The notes: generated by a model from the letters alone, not told the origin. A stretch of DNA of 64,000 bases from Volvox africanus (GCA_030268105.1 BSDZ01000079.1:4858001-4922000), one strand, 5' to 3'. Shown: positions 12,001 through 25,000, numbered from the stretch's first letter. Numbers and translations are program-made.

Positions 12001-13030
12001 GGGACACGAATGCAGGGGGAGATCCCTCCCTCCCTCCCTCCTTCCCTCCCTCCCTCCCTCCTTCCCTCCCTCCCTCCCTCCCTCCCTCCCTCCCTCCCTC
12101 CCCCTTTCGATGTTCGTCTCCCTCCCCCTTTCCCTCCCTACCTCTCTTGCTTGCTTATTCTCCGACCTTCCCACATCTTCCGCATCTTCTGCCGCCTATC
12201 GATGCCTCCGGAACTCAATGACCAGTGGAGTACATGGCCCCAGAAGTGGAGCGCTGCCCGCTCAAGATGTTGCCCGAGGAGAACAAGGAGAACAAGGACC
12301 TGGCGTACACCACCGCTGTGGTGAGTCTAACTATCCACTAGATGAGGTTGCCAGGGTTGCCGCCGAACACTTCATACGCCGTACACATCATCATCTGGGA
12401 TCGATTCCTTATATAACCTCACAAATTCCCGAATCCCCGAAAGGGAGGCCTGCCAGTTTTACCGAAGTGCATGCACGTACTCCTGGAGCGCCATGGGGTC
12501 AACTGCCGTACTTTTTCCCGTCCCCGTAAGGCCCGGATTTCATCCTGTTTTACCTTGGACGCTTTCCCAATTACCAATCCGCTTCCAGTTCCGACACTTC
12601 CGACACCTCCAAGCCCTATAAGTCCTCGCCATATCTGTGTCTGTTTCCACCTCCCGCTTACCTACAGGACGTATGGGCCGTCGGTTGCCTGGCTCACCTT
12701 CTGCTACTTGGTTTCCCCCCGTACATGAAAGCCAACAACCACAACCACCACAACCACAATCACAACCACTGCCATGCCAACAAGAACGGTACGGACGGTA
12801 CTCAGAGGGCGGCTGCTGAACCGCATGTGAGCAGCGCCACCTCAGCCGCCCCCACCGGCCCCCCAATCTGTGGCAGCCGCGCATTGACGTTCCCTGCCTC
12901 AATATCTCCTTTGGCACGGGAGTTCATTTCTGCGGCACTCGCAGATCACCCGGAGGATCGTCCCACTGCCCGACAACTGCTACAACATCCTTGGATGCAA
13001 CAGCCATATGTACCTTCCACGAATGACTAG
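9014..13030 (+). CDS. Aurora/ALK-like serine/threonine protein kinase
   Basis: Secure exons: 10862-10928, 11021-11091, 11451-11562, 11822-11924, 12226-12320 and 12668-13030 (stop), all phase-consistent. Before them lies coding sequence around 9405-9813, 9880-10282 and 10558-10629, and a possible first exon from ATG 9014. Kinase landmarks in order: WCLEDYAVDRRLYRSAMASV (Aurora-like entry to the glycine loop), VALKIY (subdomain II lysine), HRNIVRLYGAF, IVHRDIK plus PDNMLF (catalytic loop), DFGVAI (Mg binding), GTVEYMAPEV (activation segment end), DVWAVGCLAHLLLLGFPPY, and a C-terminal HPEDRPTARQLLQHPWM. These identify an active Ser/Thr kinase closest by eye to the Aurora/Aurora-like group, which acts in mitosis and, in Chlamydomonas (CALK), in flagellar control. 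The long N-terminal extension is Ser/Pro/Gln-rich. An Asn/His-rich insert follows GFPPY. Not settled: the exon joining MASVYS (10282) to SGLAVALK (about 10558), where no phase-correct acceptor is visible, and the first intron. Confidence 0.85.
11588..11695. repeat. (GTCT)n tetranucleotide microsatellite
   Basis: Imperfect GTCT/GTGTCT repeat in the kinase intron 11563-11821, between the exons encoding HRDIK and PDNMLF. Confidence 0.9.
12022..12105. repeat. (CCTC)n polypyrimidine tract
   Basis: About 80 bases of nearly pure CCTC/CTTC in the kinase intron 11925-12225. The strand bias (all pyrimidine on plus) is of the type that can form triplex or slipped structures, and it would act as an extreme polypyrimidine stretch upstream of the acceptor at 12225. 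Confidence 0.9.
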
Positions 13031-14981
13031 CCGCTCGGCCCCAAAATACAAGGCGCGCGGATTCGTTCAAGGCACCAGGCAAATGTGCAGCTGCTTGCCG
13101 CCCACCTCAAGGACGTCAGGATGCGCCTCCGCGATGAAGTCCTGGTGGGGCCACTCGGTGATGACCGCAATCATTCGAATGCGCCTGCTTTACATGCACG
13201 TACACACTTTTGATGCCTGTGGAGACAGGCCACACAGCATATCGTACCATCGTACCATCATCGGGACCGCACGGGTTCCCTGTACTGCGCAAATAAACTG
13301 GTGCGGCACTGCTGGAAGACTGTCAAGTTGTCTTACCATCACTCCCGCACATTCCTCAACAAACATCACCCTTTTCCGCCAACTTACTCCAGCAGCAGCA
13401 GCAGCAGCAGTGTCACCAATATCAGTATTGTTCCCAAGTCATGATCGAATCTGAATATCCACGAACTGATTGAGAGTTCGTTGCATAATTCGGTATTAAT
13501 TGCTCGTTACAAAACTGTCACTAGCTAGTTGCCACCTTGGCCCCCCATTGTGACTGCTGGTGATGTCATTCGAATGTTTCAACGTTGCGTCAGTCGTTCT
13601 ACTAACCTGCATCCAGCAGCCGAGCACATCACCCATCGGAATATTTTCGCGACGTCTTCCGGACATCTTGGGGGAGGCTCAGCTTGCTCTAAGAGCTGTC
13701 GATTGACAGACGTCTGCTGTCTTCCTGAAGTCTATGAGAGCAGATGTTGGTGTTTTTTTGCGTGCAAGCTCACGGAAGTGGTTTTAACGGACCACATAAA
13801 TGAAAAGGGTTTGGGGGAGATTATCACATTTCGGATACAATGAGCGATAGTCGTTTGCTGTTGCCAACCACCTGTCCCCAACCACCAACTACCCCGTTGC
13901 TCGTTCTGATCTACCTGTCGGTCACTTCTGGCCGCAGGTGGTTCGAAAACCGTTGGTCCATCAGGTCTTCCTCTTCGTTTGACCAGAACCTATCTTTGTG
14001 TATTGGTGTACCATTCGTATTTTCCATTGCTCGCTCGTTTTCGGATTGATGGGTATCACATAACGGTTTTAAGCATATTCACAGGACAACAACAATGCAC
14101 TGGTTTGTAGTGTACGTCATGCTGTCGTTCGTACGCACCACGGTCAGTTTTGCTATGTGGAATGATAAGGTCTGTTATTTGAGCAACGCAGTATGAGATG
14201 GCGAACAGAAATAAAAGATGGGGCAAACAGTGTTAAATGGCAGGATGAAATTGTTCGGTGTAAAGGAAGAGGGAAGGATTGGTGTACTTGAGACCGCTTT
14301 GTTTTAATATGACGGAGTTATTCACTTCCATGATTTCATGTCTAAGTACTTAACCTTACCTAGCTGCCAAAACGATTCTACAAATAACGATATCGGGGGA
14401 ACCCATGCGTTTCAAACTCTCCTTCTGGTTGGATTGATTCGGTTCATTACTTCGTTGGTTTCAGTTGCTCCTTCGCGCAGAGCGCTTAGGGTCGCCGTCT
14501 TTTGTCTATTCAAGAGGCAAAGGACGGATTAAGGACGGAACATGTCACGGGAACCTCTTGGGCCTTACGTTTTGCGACTCTTGCACTTCAGCACCTATGT
14601 TGCGCAAGTGGCCCCTTGACTGCCATTTACGTTCGGTAGCTGCTGCATATTATCATTTGTTGCGGATAACTGGGTATCCTGATCAGGACATCCGAACGGA
14701 GGGACATTCCACTGACATTCCCGTGTCCGCGGGCACGACTATGCGGAGCAGAACACACTACGCTCTGGTAGTACTTACATCATCGTATACGAAGGTGTCT
14801 ATGGCGTCATGATTTCTATAGGGGCGCTTGTTCATCAATCGTCGTAGTTACTCAATAAACAAATGGTGATGCTATCGGCATGGCTCCTGCTGGTTGGCAG
14901 GATGGGTGCGGACTTCTATTCGTTCTGGTGGATGCGTGTGTGTGTGCATACGTGTGTGTGTGTGTACGTATGTGTGTATGT
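13031..14981. other. Intergenic, no gene recognised
   Basis: This lies downstream of the kinase stop. Open frames are short and low in coding character. A 9-base inverted repeat (AACCACCTG at about 13866, CAGGTGGTT at about 13936) is the only structure noted. I see no RNA gene. Confidence 0.45.
14936..14981. repeat. TG microsatellite at the left edge of copy A
   Basis: (TG)n with interspersed CATACG/TACGTA units; a similar TG/TATG tract occupies 15301-15345 on the other side. Together they bracket the dispersed element and may have been its insertion target. Confidence 0.85.
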
Positions 14982-15312
14982 GTGTGGGATAGGGGGGCTT
15001 TTGCTTCACCCGTGGCCACTACCTGGCAGTCCCTACCTTCCCCAGTATTTGGGGTTCCACGGTTATCCGTACACCCAGTCCCTAGGGATGTTGACTGCTC
15101 CGAAATACTCAGTGAGGTTCCCGGTAGGTGGGGGTGGTTCAGAACCCACCGCCAGCATCCAGTGGAATCTGCCGGATTTACCAACGGCTGCCTCAACTCC
15201 ATTCCTGGTCGGCTCGCAGGTCACTATAACCGTGGCCCTCACCGTCCATCATGGTCAGGGGCACACCCACCCTCAAGTGGACGGGTTTTATCCCGCTGCC
15301 GTGTGTATATAT
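14982..15312 (+). mobile_element. Dispersed short element, copy A (SINE-like)
   Basis: Clearly related to the reverse complement of 23592-23884. Both copies start with GTGTGGGATAGGGGGG and share CACCCGTGGCCACTA, CCTGGCAGTCCCTACCTTCC, GCTCGCAGGTCACTATAA and CACCGTCCATC in the same order over about 300 bases. It is too short to encode transposition functions and no conserved frame runs through both copies, so it is a non-autonomous element. The same 14-mer (gtatgtgtgtatgt) flanks it at 14968-14981 and 15313-15326, but this is within TG microsatellite sequence, so that evidence is weak for this copy. A GGTTCAGAACCC segment near 15136 resembles a Pol III B box, which would fit a tRNA-derived SINE. 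The SINE label is inference. Confidence 0.7.
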
Positions 15313-15326
15313 GTATGTGTGTATGT

Positions 15327-18300
15327 ATGTGTTTGTATGTATGTTTATGCGCACAATGTTACTCCGCTTTGTGGACAGGGGATACTCGGTTGCAGTTTGG
15401 CACATACACACATTGTAGTAGTCGTGCATGTACGGCCCAGCAGAATATCAAGGTGCAGAAGCACACTGTCAGCATCTCAAGAGGCCTTTGCGGCTCCCAA
15501 CTACTACACACATGCACACATATAAGGATGACCGGTAGAGTTACAGAAGTTTTTTTTCGTGCTGAGAAGGTTACATCCGTAATAGGATATTCTTCTGTTA
15601 GAGCTCCCCAAACCCCAAGTGCTCCATCTGATGGTCCAGGCAGGATATGGGAGATAATACTGTCAAGAGTGAGACAGGGTACGGCTCTCTGCTGCTGCAT
15701 GAGCGAGGAGTGAGTGAGGGCCTTCGGCCTGAACGTACTCTGTTGAAAGGTATTGCAGGATATCTCGTGTAAACGACTGAACCGTGAGGTAGCGAGCATA
15801 TTCCAATGGCAGGCGTCAAAGTACCTGTGCAATATTGCTGCACAGTGCACCTCACTCATTACACGTCTCACACTGATTGATATGCGATATATTTGCATGA
15901 AAATATTACGGTACTGAGGCACTGCCAGTGCAGTAAGCATACATATGCTGGGGAAACACGCTTTCGGGAGTGAAGGGGAATACGAATATGAGGACAAGGT
16001 GTGTTTTATGGCCAAGGTGGAAATGGCCAAGGTGGGTTTTATTTGTATGGCTTGTCAGCGCACCTTGCCGTGCGTTTCGCTGGCTGGATGTAACTGGAGA
16101 ACTCTTCAACATATGGCTTATGGTAGCAGAAGACATTCTCGGATAATAACAATAACAGCAATAGTCATAATGCCATAAAGCGGCATAAATCGCGTGTTGG
16201 GATCAGAGCCGGATCGGGTGTATCCATCATCATTCGGGCATTTTGCCAGTCGCATACGGTTAACAACAAATTGCTTAAGACAGCCTTGCGTGGGTCCCTA
16301 TTACGCGGTCCTTATTGCGCGGACATATAAACCCACCTATTACTTGAAAGTTGGAACGACAGGCAGCCTCCATACTTCATGTACGGCACCACTCAGTCCC
16401 GCTCTACAAAAATCCCAATTCCATCGCCATGCACGCCCTCCTCCCTCAGCTAACTACGCCTACATCAACAGCCACGTCATGTCCCATCCCTGTCCGCTCA
16501 TCAGCTCTTCAGCATTCCCCGCCTCATCCTTCATCCCGCCCTGCTCGTCTGCACCTCCCCTTCTGGACTCCCGGTCCCGATTTCCAAAGCCCACACGACC
16601 CACAGTCAATGTATGACTGTGTGAATGCATATTGTCCATCCAGCTGCTGGGCCGGCGATTGCCTGAGTGAACAGCTCCTACCCTACACGACATCAATCTG
16701 TGCGTCTTCTCTCCGACGACGTATGGATGACGTCCATCCTCCCCGCACCGACTTGCCATAACCTTCGTCCTCACCTTCCCTCAACCAGAGCACCACGTCA
16801 TAAAAGGCCGGGGGCAGAAAAGGAAGCAACAGATGGTCACAGACGCCGCCACAAATGTCTCACACATCGACAGATACTCAGAATCACAGTTCCGCTTCAT
16901 CCTGCGGCCGCACGCATGTGCGCGCCATGTCACACACCTATACACACACACATACATACCTGATATCTCGACGCACCAGCATCATCGCTATCACCAACAA
17001 CACCAGTAGCAAGCGTACTGGCGGTAGCAGCAACATCCTTGGAACGATCCAAGGTGATGGCTCCCTGAAATCCGGAAGCGCAGCTCACCAGTACCAGTAC
17101 CAGATACCAGCAACTCAGAGCCAAATCAGGAAACGACTTAAACAACAGCGCTGCAATGTTCTAGAACCTCTCGGAAAGCGGCCGACGAAACAGATGGATA
17201 GCAAAACAAATACATATCCGAAGCTGACGCAGGTGGGGCACTTCCGCTGCCCTCCTTAAATAATCGGTCTCTCTATTAGCCTTAAACTGTTCGAAACACA
17301 GAACGATCAAGTCCTTCAAGCTCAAGGCAAAACTGCAGTGCTCGCAAATTAACGCCGGGGATCAGTGAATAGATCGGTCTGTTGCCTCCTGGCCCCTCCT
17401 CCTGGCAGAGATAAGCGCTTCAGCAGCCCCACCGCAAACAGCCCGCAACAGCCCAGCCAACGCCGACCCGTCCTGTTATTCGTAACAGCGAATTCCTCTT
17501 CCGCGAGGAATGGCATGTGCCGACGTAAGCGCACAAACAAGCACCTGCCTAGTCCCAGGCCGGAGCCATACAGGCCGCCTTTGCAGCCTTCCTTCTACCG
17601 CACAGGACGAACAAGCTGGTCGCGTCCGCAGTCGGGACGGAATTAGACATAGCAAACATTCCCTTAGCATATGACTCGAGTCCTGTTTGTGGCTCCAGAG
17701 ACACAGCTCCTGCCTCGAAACACAAGCACTCATCTATTGGGTTGTCCTTCGCCTTGCCCGTTCAAGACACTCAAAGACACACAGGTAAAGCCATTCCGGA
17801 TCAGTTCGACATGCGGTAACACACCGAGCATGAAGTCCGGCAAAAGGATGTATAGCAAACCGAAGCAAAGTTTCTTACCTCGCCTGCGTCGCGGAAATAC
17901 GCCGAAATGATGTAACATGCCGCACACATTCACGCAGTGTGGACAACAAGGCGGTTCTTTCGCAAACTATCAATACGGCAGCCCCTTGCAGCCGGGCGAG
18001 TGACATTGCGAAGCTGCTCTTGTACGGGGGGGGGTCCAGCTAAGGAGCCAACGTAAGAAACCTTAGACCACTCCATAAGACTCGATGCAGAGACCGTTTG
18101 TCTTATTCCAGCAGGATTGAGCAAGGTCGTTCGAATGCATCACTTTTTGGCACTGCTTCAAGTACAAGGAACGCAAGCCATGGTAGCCGACCAAGCCCAT
18201 ACAAGCAAAGTAAGAAAATGTTGTTCCTTTAACAACAATATCGCTGAGGTACTGAACCGGCGCGGCGACATTTTTCCTTCGATTTCCAACCACGCGGTCT

Positions 18301-19051
18301 ACGATTCATGGCAAAAAGCCCGACAAAACCTCAGTACGACCGTGGGAGGTGACAGTGAACCCTAAGGACACGCGCAAGGGGGCTGCAGGAAAGGCGACAC
18401 GTACTGTACTGCACCACTGCCGGCAAACGTGTCCCAAAGTCGTTCAGGTGCATCATGGCGCCAGATCGGCCCAGAAGGTAACGCCGCCTCGGCCGCCACT
18501 GATTGAGACAGCAGGTCGGCTCACAGGCAGGCAGGCAGGCAGCACCACCCCAGCGTGTATGTGAGTATGTGTGCGCGCGTTCGACGCCACGCACCCTCAC
18601 TGTGCGTTTAAGATCAAGTTATATGTATATTTATTTAACAGCATACATATTGCTACATCCCACTGATAATGACAAATGCAAAATACACCTCAATACGTGT
18701 GCGTGATTTCGTGTGCATCGACCCGGCGATTCCACGATCCAGGCTGCGTAAATACACGCACGCGCAAATAACATTCTTTCTGGTGATTTCCGCGTAACGC
18801 GCAATTTCACACACGTGCGCAGACCGCGACCGAGCGCCGTCCGTTTCCCAAAGCCTGAGAAGCGATTTAATGCGTTGATAAACGTTCTTTCCGATTTTTC
18901 TCGTTAGTCGTGTGATCACCCCGCCAATACGCTATACCCCTCACAGCTCTCCCCAAGTAACCTAAAGAGTCTCAAGGGGGAGAGACTGGACGGAAAAGCA
19001 GATGGCCGCAGCTCACAGGGCTTTTCGTAGCTGCCTGCCAGCCAGCCGCCC
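15327..19051. other. Gene-poor spacer upstream of the SBP gene 3' end
   Basis: About 3.7 kb between copy A and the stop codon of the minus-strand SBP gene. It holds scattered frames up to about 220 codons with no recognisable similarity, a GGCA tetranucleotide run near 18527-18542 and AT-rich patches. I find no splice-supported gene, RNA gene or promoter. Confidence 0.4.
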
Positions 19052-22000
19052 TCACTCTATGAGCCCTTCACCTCCGGGCACGCCCTTCTTAAACAGCCGC
19101 TTGAACATGCGAGCAAGCCCTCGCATGTGGCCACGAAGTTTCTCAGACCCCGGCTCCGTCGCCGCCACCGCAGCTGCCGCCGAACTTACACCACCACCAG
19201 CTCCACCAGTCAGCCCAGGGTCGCCGAGCCCGACTTTGCTGCTGGTGGCAGCAGCAACGGTGCCCGCGGCCCCCTCTAACATGTGCTGCTGACTGAGCTC
19301 CGTAGGGCCATCAGCATCCCCAACCGACTCCATTCGGTGCCACAGACGGTCCCCATCGCCTACCGCTGCTGCTACTGCCGACACCGGCCCCGTCAACAGG
19401 CCAAAGCCGCTTTGGTCCAGCTCCCGCAACCCGCCAGACACGCCTCCTTGTGGAACAGCCGCCGCCGCAGCATCGATGTCAGCGTCGCCAAAGCCACCGC
19501 CGTGGTTGTTCTCCCTACGCGGCTGCGCCCGTATCGGCGGAAGAGATCCGCTAGCGGTGTCGGCGGCGGCTGCGACTATGGCGCCACAATTCTCTGGGCC
19601 CAACGAGGGGCTTTCAGGGAGCGGCCGGAACATATCCAAGAGTGGCTCCATAGAAGATGGAGGCTTCCCTACGGGGACGCCCTGTGCCGCCGTCATTTGG
19701 CTGTAGTACGATGCCAACGAAGAAGCATACGGTGGCATGCCGGCCATCGTCATGCCGCTGGCGAACGCCGGCAGCGAGCCCGACGGGAACAAGGTCGTGG
19801 TGGCGTTGGTCGTGTAGCTCGGAGGGACGCAGGAGGCATCGGCGGCTCCGGATCCACTGCCGGGCAGCCAGGAGTTGCTGCCATCTGAGGGGTGGAGGTT
19901 AGCGGCGGCCAGTTGGTTGCCAGCGGCCGCGGCGGCTTGGGCCAGGGCCTTGGGCGCGACGGAGACCCGCATGCGTGACGGGGCTGGCGTGGGCATTGGC
20001 GCCGCCATCGGCGCAGACGTCACTGCCATCAGCGGTTGTGTTCCGTACAGTTCCCCTGGGCCTCCTGCGGTATCGCTGGAAGAGGATCCCGCCAGGGCCG
20101 CGGCCCAGCAGCCCGACGCGGCGAGAGCTGCCAGGGGCTCGTACAAATCCGGCCGGCCACCGGTGCTGCCGTGTCCGCTATGGTCGGCGGCAGCGTTGAG
20201 GCCACTGCTGGGGCTGTTGGCGTTAATGGTGGGCAAAACCTTGACATCGGTACGACGGCTGTTACGCAAGGCGGCGACCACGGCGCCCGGATCTAAGTCC
20301 TGGACGCCGTCGTCGGTGCAGTGTTGCGGTGGCTTCCCGCACGCCTCGTTATCAGCGGCGGCGGTACTCATGGCCGCGCTGCTCACCTCCACTGACGGCA
20401 ACTCCACATTGTCCAGTGGCGACATGTAATTATGTGTACGAATGTACGACGAAGCAAGTTGCAACAGGCACACCTTATCAAGGTTGTCCGCCATCATATG
20501 GCCCGACACAGACGCCTCGGCGACTGTGTCAGGATTCTCAGAAGTGGAGATTGCGATGGCGGCGGTATTCGAAACGGCGGTGTGGAACAGTAGTGATGGC
20601 GCGTCAAAGGCCGCGGCGCCGTCATCAAACCAGGCGCAGGCGAAAGCATCCGCGGCGGCGGGCGTGGACGTGGCAAGCGCCCAGAGCAAATCCAACGTAT
20701 GTACGGCAACGTTCAGTGGCAGCACTGCCGCCAGATGCAGCAGATTTACGCCGGATGGTTGACCCGGCACTGCGGCATTCATAGAAAGGAAAGGCGCTCA
20801 GTGCACGCAGATCATGTTAGTCATTAATGGTCAAGATTAAAACAAACAAAACATAGCTTTTCGAGCTTTAAAAACCGAGGGTTTTCAATTTTAAATTTAC
20901 AATCCCAGGGAGGGCATTAATGAAGGTCCGGAATAATAGCCCCACATCCGAATCCTTCCCGGGTGATGTACGGCAACGGGCAGGAAATTATTAAATAATA
21001 CGTCGAGTCGCCCTTACATGTCCTCTCCTTCCTTCAAGCAACCCTCATCACATCACAACCCCAGAATCCCTTCAATGGTCTCTATCTTGGGGGGCTGAGT
21101 TGTATTCGTAAACCCGAAAACCCTACCTTGCGCCCTCCAGCTGACCGCCGCCCCGCCCCTTGCCGCCCAGGCAACGGCAATGCTGATCACTGGGGCGAAG
21201 CCCGACAGCACCGCGCACGGCAGCAGCTCCATGCCGTTGTAGGACGCAGACGGCAGCGCACTCAGCGGCTCCCCCATCTCCATCAGCTGAGCGCCTAGGT
21301 ACGACATGAGCTGAGGGCAGGCCCTGAAAGAAGAACGAACAGCATACACAAACGCGCGCGATTTCTGAAGGTCCTTTACATAATGTGCTGGGTCACATGT
21401 GGTGGTGGTGTGAAAGTGCAATGTCATTGCTTTGCTTCCTAATGGTCCGTGAGCTGTGTCCTGGAACCGGACCTGTCCTCCTAATAGACAATCCCGCCGT
21501 CCCGTCCTATTCCCTGCCTTCCAAAGGGTTATGGAGATTAGCCGAAGCACAACTGCCGCTCCCTTCCGCCCGGCATCATCCCACCCACCTTAGGGCCGAG
21601 TAGGCGAGCAGTGTGTGTCCCATCCGCACCACCCGCCGGTGCGCCGAACCGAAGATTTCTTCCCAGCAGCTGGGAGAACCTGACCACACATCGGCGTGCG
21701 AAGCCGCTCTGCGAGGAGTGCGGGGAAGAGAAGGGGGAGGAGCGGAAGCACCGGGTTGAACACGTGGTACTCGACATTTGGAGTCGCGAGGAGCTCTTCG
21801 TGGAGCCAGATATCGAGCAGGCGCAGAAGAAGGGAAATTGGAACTTCATAGCGCGACTGTAGGTCACGTAGCGATGGGTTTTAGGGTTTCAATCCATCGG
21901 AGGGTTTGGGGTTTTGAGCGACACCTTGGGTTTTCGAAAAGAGGAGAAGAATATCCTCCACATACACATCTGTTGTCCATCCACACCCGCACCTGCACCC

Positions 22001-25000
22001 GCACCCCAAAAAGCGGCCCTCCCATCGTGACTCGCAAATGCCTTCTGGAGCCCCGCGGCTTAAGAACCCGCCAACGCACGCACGCGCGCAAACCCCCTCT
22101 TCTAGGCAGTCACCCACCCGTCCTCCGTGTCCTCCTTTTCTTCCACCATGGTGCCATCGAAGCCCCCCTCCGGCTCCTCCTCCTGCACCTCCTCCATTTC
22201 CCCTTCAAAACCAAGACTCGGCTCCCGCTCCTTGCCCTCGTCGTGCTGCTGCTCCCCCGCTTCAAGCACTGCGGCGCAACGCTCCGCGTGATCCACGAAC
22301 ATGCTCAAGCTGACCACGAGTCGGCGTGCCTGATCAGGCTCGAGGCCCCGCAGCAAGCCCTCCACATCCGCCGCCACCGCCGCGTCTTCCACCAGCAGCA
22401 CCGGGGCCCAGCCACCCAATAACACCCCTGCACGGGGCTCCAAGATCAGAAGACCCTGCGGAGGCGCGTTGTACGGCAATTGAACCTCGACATCAAAGGC
22501 ATCGTACAGCTCCTCACTGCCGGTGTTGCAAAGGGGCTTGATGTCTGCGGTACAAGTCTCGGGGGCACCGGACGGTGGTGGTGGAAGTGACGTGTAACCC
22601 GTCGCAGAGAGTACCGAGATGGCGCTGCTTGCGGCGGCTGCGGTGGCGCCCCTTACATCTTGCTGGGTCTGCGGTGGCGCGGTTCGAACAGTGCCGTCAG
22701 TGGCGAGGGCGGTGGAGGCCGTGGTAGCGGAGACAGGAGCGGCGCCCACACGTCGGATCTTCACCTCCAACGCCAAACCTGCCATGCGCGCCAGGAAGGT
22801 GACGCCAGGGCTGGTTAAGTGCTTGCCGTACACCCGGACACGCACGCAGCTCTCCATGTCTGCACGAGCCATTTGGAAAGGGCGGCGCGAGGGTTGAGAG
22901 ATCGGAGGGGTGAGGGAACGAAGGAGCGAAGCAGATGAGCATATTGCCCATGTCAGCAGAGCGACTGACGGACTCATTGTTGAGTGAGGTTTGCCGGAAC
23001 ATGACGACGTGGCTCCTCAGCTTCACCGCTTCAATTCAGCTAAGTCCGTCACCGGGACTGTTGTTATCCCACCTCGCGATGCTTTTGACCACAACCTTTT
23101 ACACGCCCACTGGCTGTTAAATGAAATGCGATGTGTTCCCTCCCAGATGAACCGCGGGCTTGGTTTCGGAGCGCCCTAGGGAGCGTGTACGCACATAAAG
23201 CGCTAATTAGAACGCAACGCTTACCCGCGCCGTTCAGGTGCACCACCATAGACTCCGCCGCCAGCAGCACGGGTTTGTCCATCCGCAGACCCCCCCGCCG
23301 GATGCCCATTCCCGCCCAGCAGGCGTGCCTGGGGGGCGCTCCGGGTCGCAAACACAGCGCCTGGTCGGCGGCCTGCAGGTAGATATCTTTGCTGTGCAGC
23401 GCAGGGGGCAGCGCCGACAGCAGCGCCGCCGCCGCGGCGTCAGCGTCACCGGAGCGCAGCAGCTCCGAAACCAACCACGCCTCATCTCCACAATGCAATG
23501 CATCCAAGACCACTTCCGTGCAGCCTACGAACAAACGTCGTGAGAGGGGACGAGGTAAGATGATTGTAGACATTAGCAACATTAGCAACTATACCCCGAC
23601 CGAGAGCGGGCCAAAGACCCAAAGTTGAGGGCAGGGTGCCCCCATGTCGATGGACGGTGACGACCCCAATTATAGTGACCTGCGAGCTGACCAGGAGGGG
23701 AGTTGACGCCTTTGTTGATTCGGCAGATTCCGCTGGATGCCGGTGGTGGGTGCTGAACCTGGGAAAAGCACTGATTTCGGAGAAGTCGGCATGGGTGACC
23801 GGATGAGGGCGACCCGAAATACCGGGGAAGGTAGGGACTGCCAGGTTAGTGGCCACGGGTGATGTACCCCCCTATCCCACACACAACATTAGCAACTAAT
23901 GGGTGGCGGTGATGGCCTGGAGGTCCCCGGGGCGGGGGAGGGAATGACGACTGGGGCCACCTCGGAATGTTGTCCATTGTCCCTAGCCCGACAACCCACA
24001 ATGCCATATGACAACCCACCTGGCCGCAGACAGCCCTGCACCAGATCCAGGGGCGCTTGACTGGCGAAGGCCTGCATGCGGCTCCGGATGTCACTGGGCA
24101 GCTCGTCTGGCAGGCAGTTCATGATCTTCAGCGAAACGCGGGTTAGGAGGTCCGGTGCCGTGTAGCTGGTGGCAGCTCCGACACCCGAGCCGCACGGTGG
24201 GCCCACTGCGCCCGCCGCCGCTACCGCTCGCGCTTCCGCCAGGGCATGCAGCTGTGCTGCCGCTGTCGGCCGGCCAGTAGCACCAAGCATGCCCGAGCTT
24301 GTTGATCCCAATGCCACTGCCGGGGCTGAGGCTGCGGCAATGCCCATACCGCCGGCGCTCATTTGAAGCATTTGCTGCATATCGAGGCCTGGAGCTCCCG
24401 CGGTATTGACCCCCATGGCACCGGGGCGCAGCCCTGACGCACCCAATCCCACAGCCCCGAGTCCTCCAGCAGTGCCCACGAGCTCTCCTGCTCCCGCAGC
24501 CAGTGCTGGATAACTGCCCAGACCGCCGGCGGCACCTAGCACCAGCCCGGGCGCCGCACCAAGGCCAGCGGAGGTGACACCAAGCCCACCCAACAAAGGT
24601 CGCTGCATCGGTAGCTGCGGTCCCAAGGCGGAAGGCGACAGGTGCGAAGTAGGTACGGCGGTGGCGGTGGCGGCGGCGGCGTTGCTCGTGCCCCCAGCTG
24701 CCATCGCCGCCGCCGCCAGCTGCTCAGCGGCGGCCCCCTGGCAGGTTGAGAGAGTCACCAAGAGCTGCCGCCGCAGGAGCTGCTTCTCGGCAAGGCAGCC
24801 CTGCAAGCAATTGAGTCGGAGAAAAGTCGGAGTCGGGAAGGAAGATGTTGGGGGAGAGGCACACATATTCCCAAACTAGCGGTCCACGCTGACCATATTA
24901 TGGTTGTCCTTTCAATTATGCCCTAATTACATAAGCAGCATATGATTAAGGTATTGTAACGGCGTATATATGTATATATACATAGGTAATTCACTTATAT

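Noticed and set aside
13866..13950. Possible tRNA gene (inverted repeat AACCACCTG/CAGGTGGTT with GGTTCGAAAACC)
   Set aside because: No cloverleaf can be formed: there are no D-arm or anticodon stem pairings and the A box is absent. The B-box-like match is isolated.
14880..15713. 277-codon plus-strand open frame spanning copy A
   Set aside because: The frame is open because TG/TATG microsatellites lack stops, and it encodes Cys/Val runs. Copy B of the element does not keep the frame. No splice or family support.
15359..16030. 223-codon minus-strand open frame
   Set aside because: Longer than typical chance frames here, but the product has no recognisable motif or algal codon character, and no splice-consistent neighbours were found.
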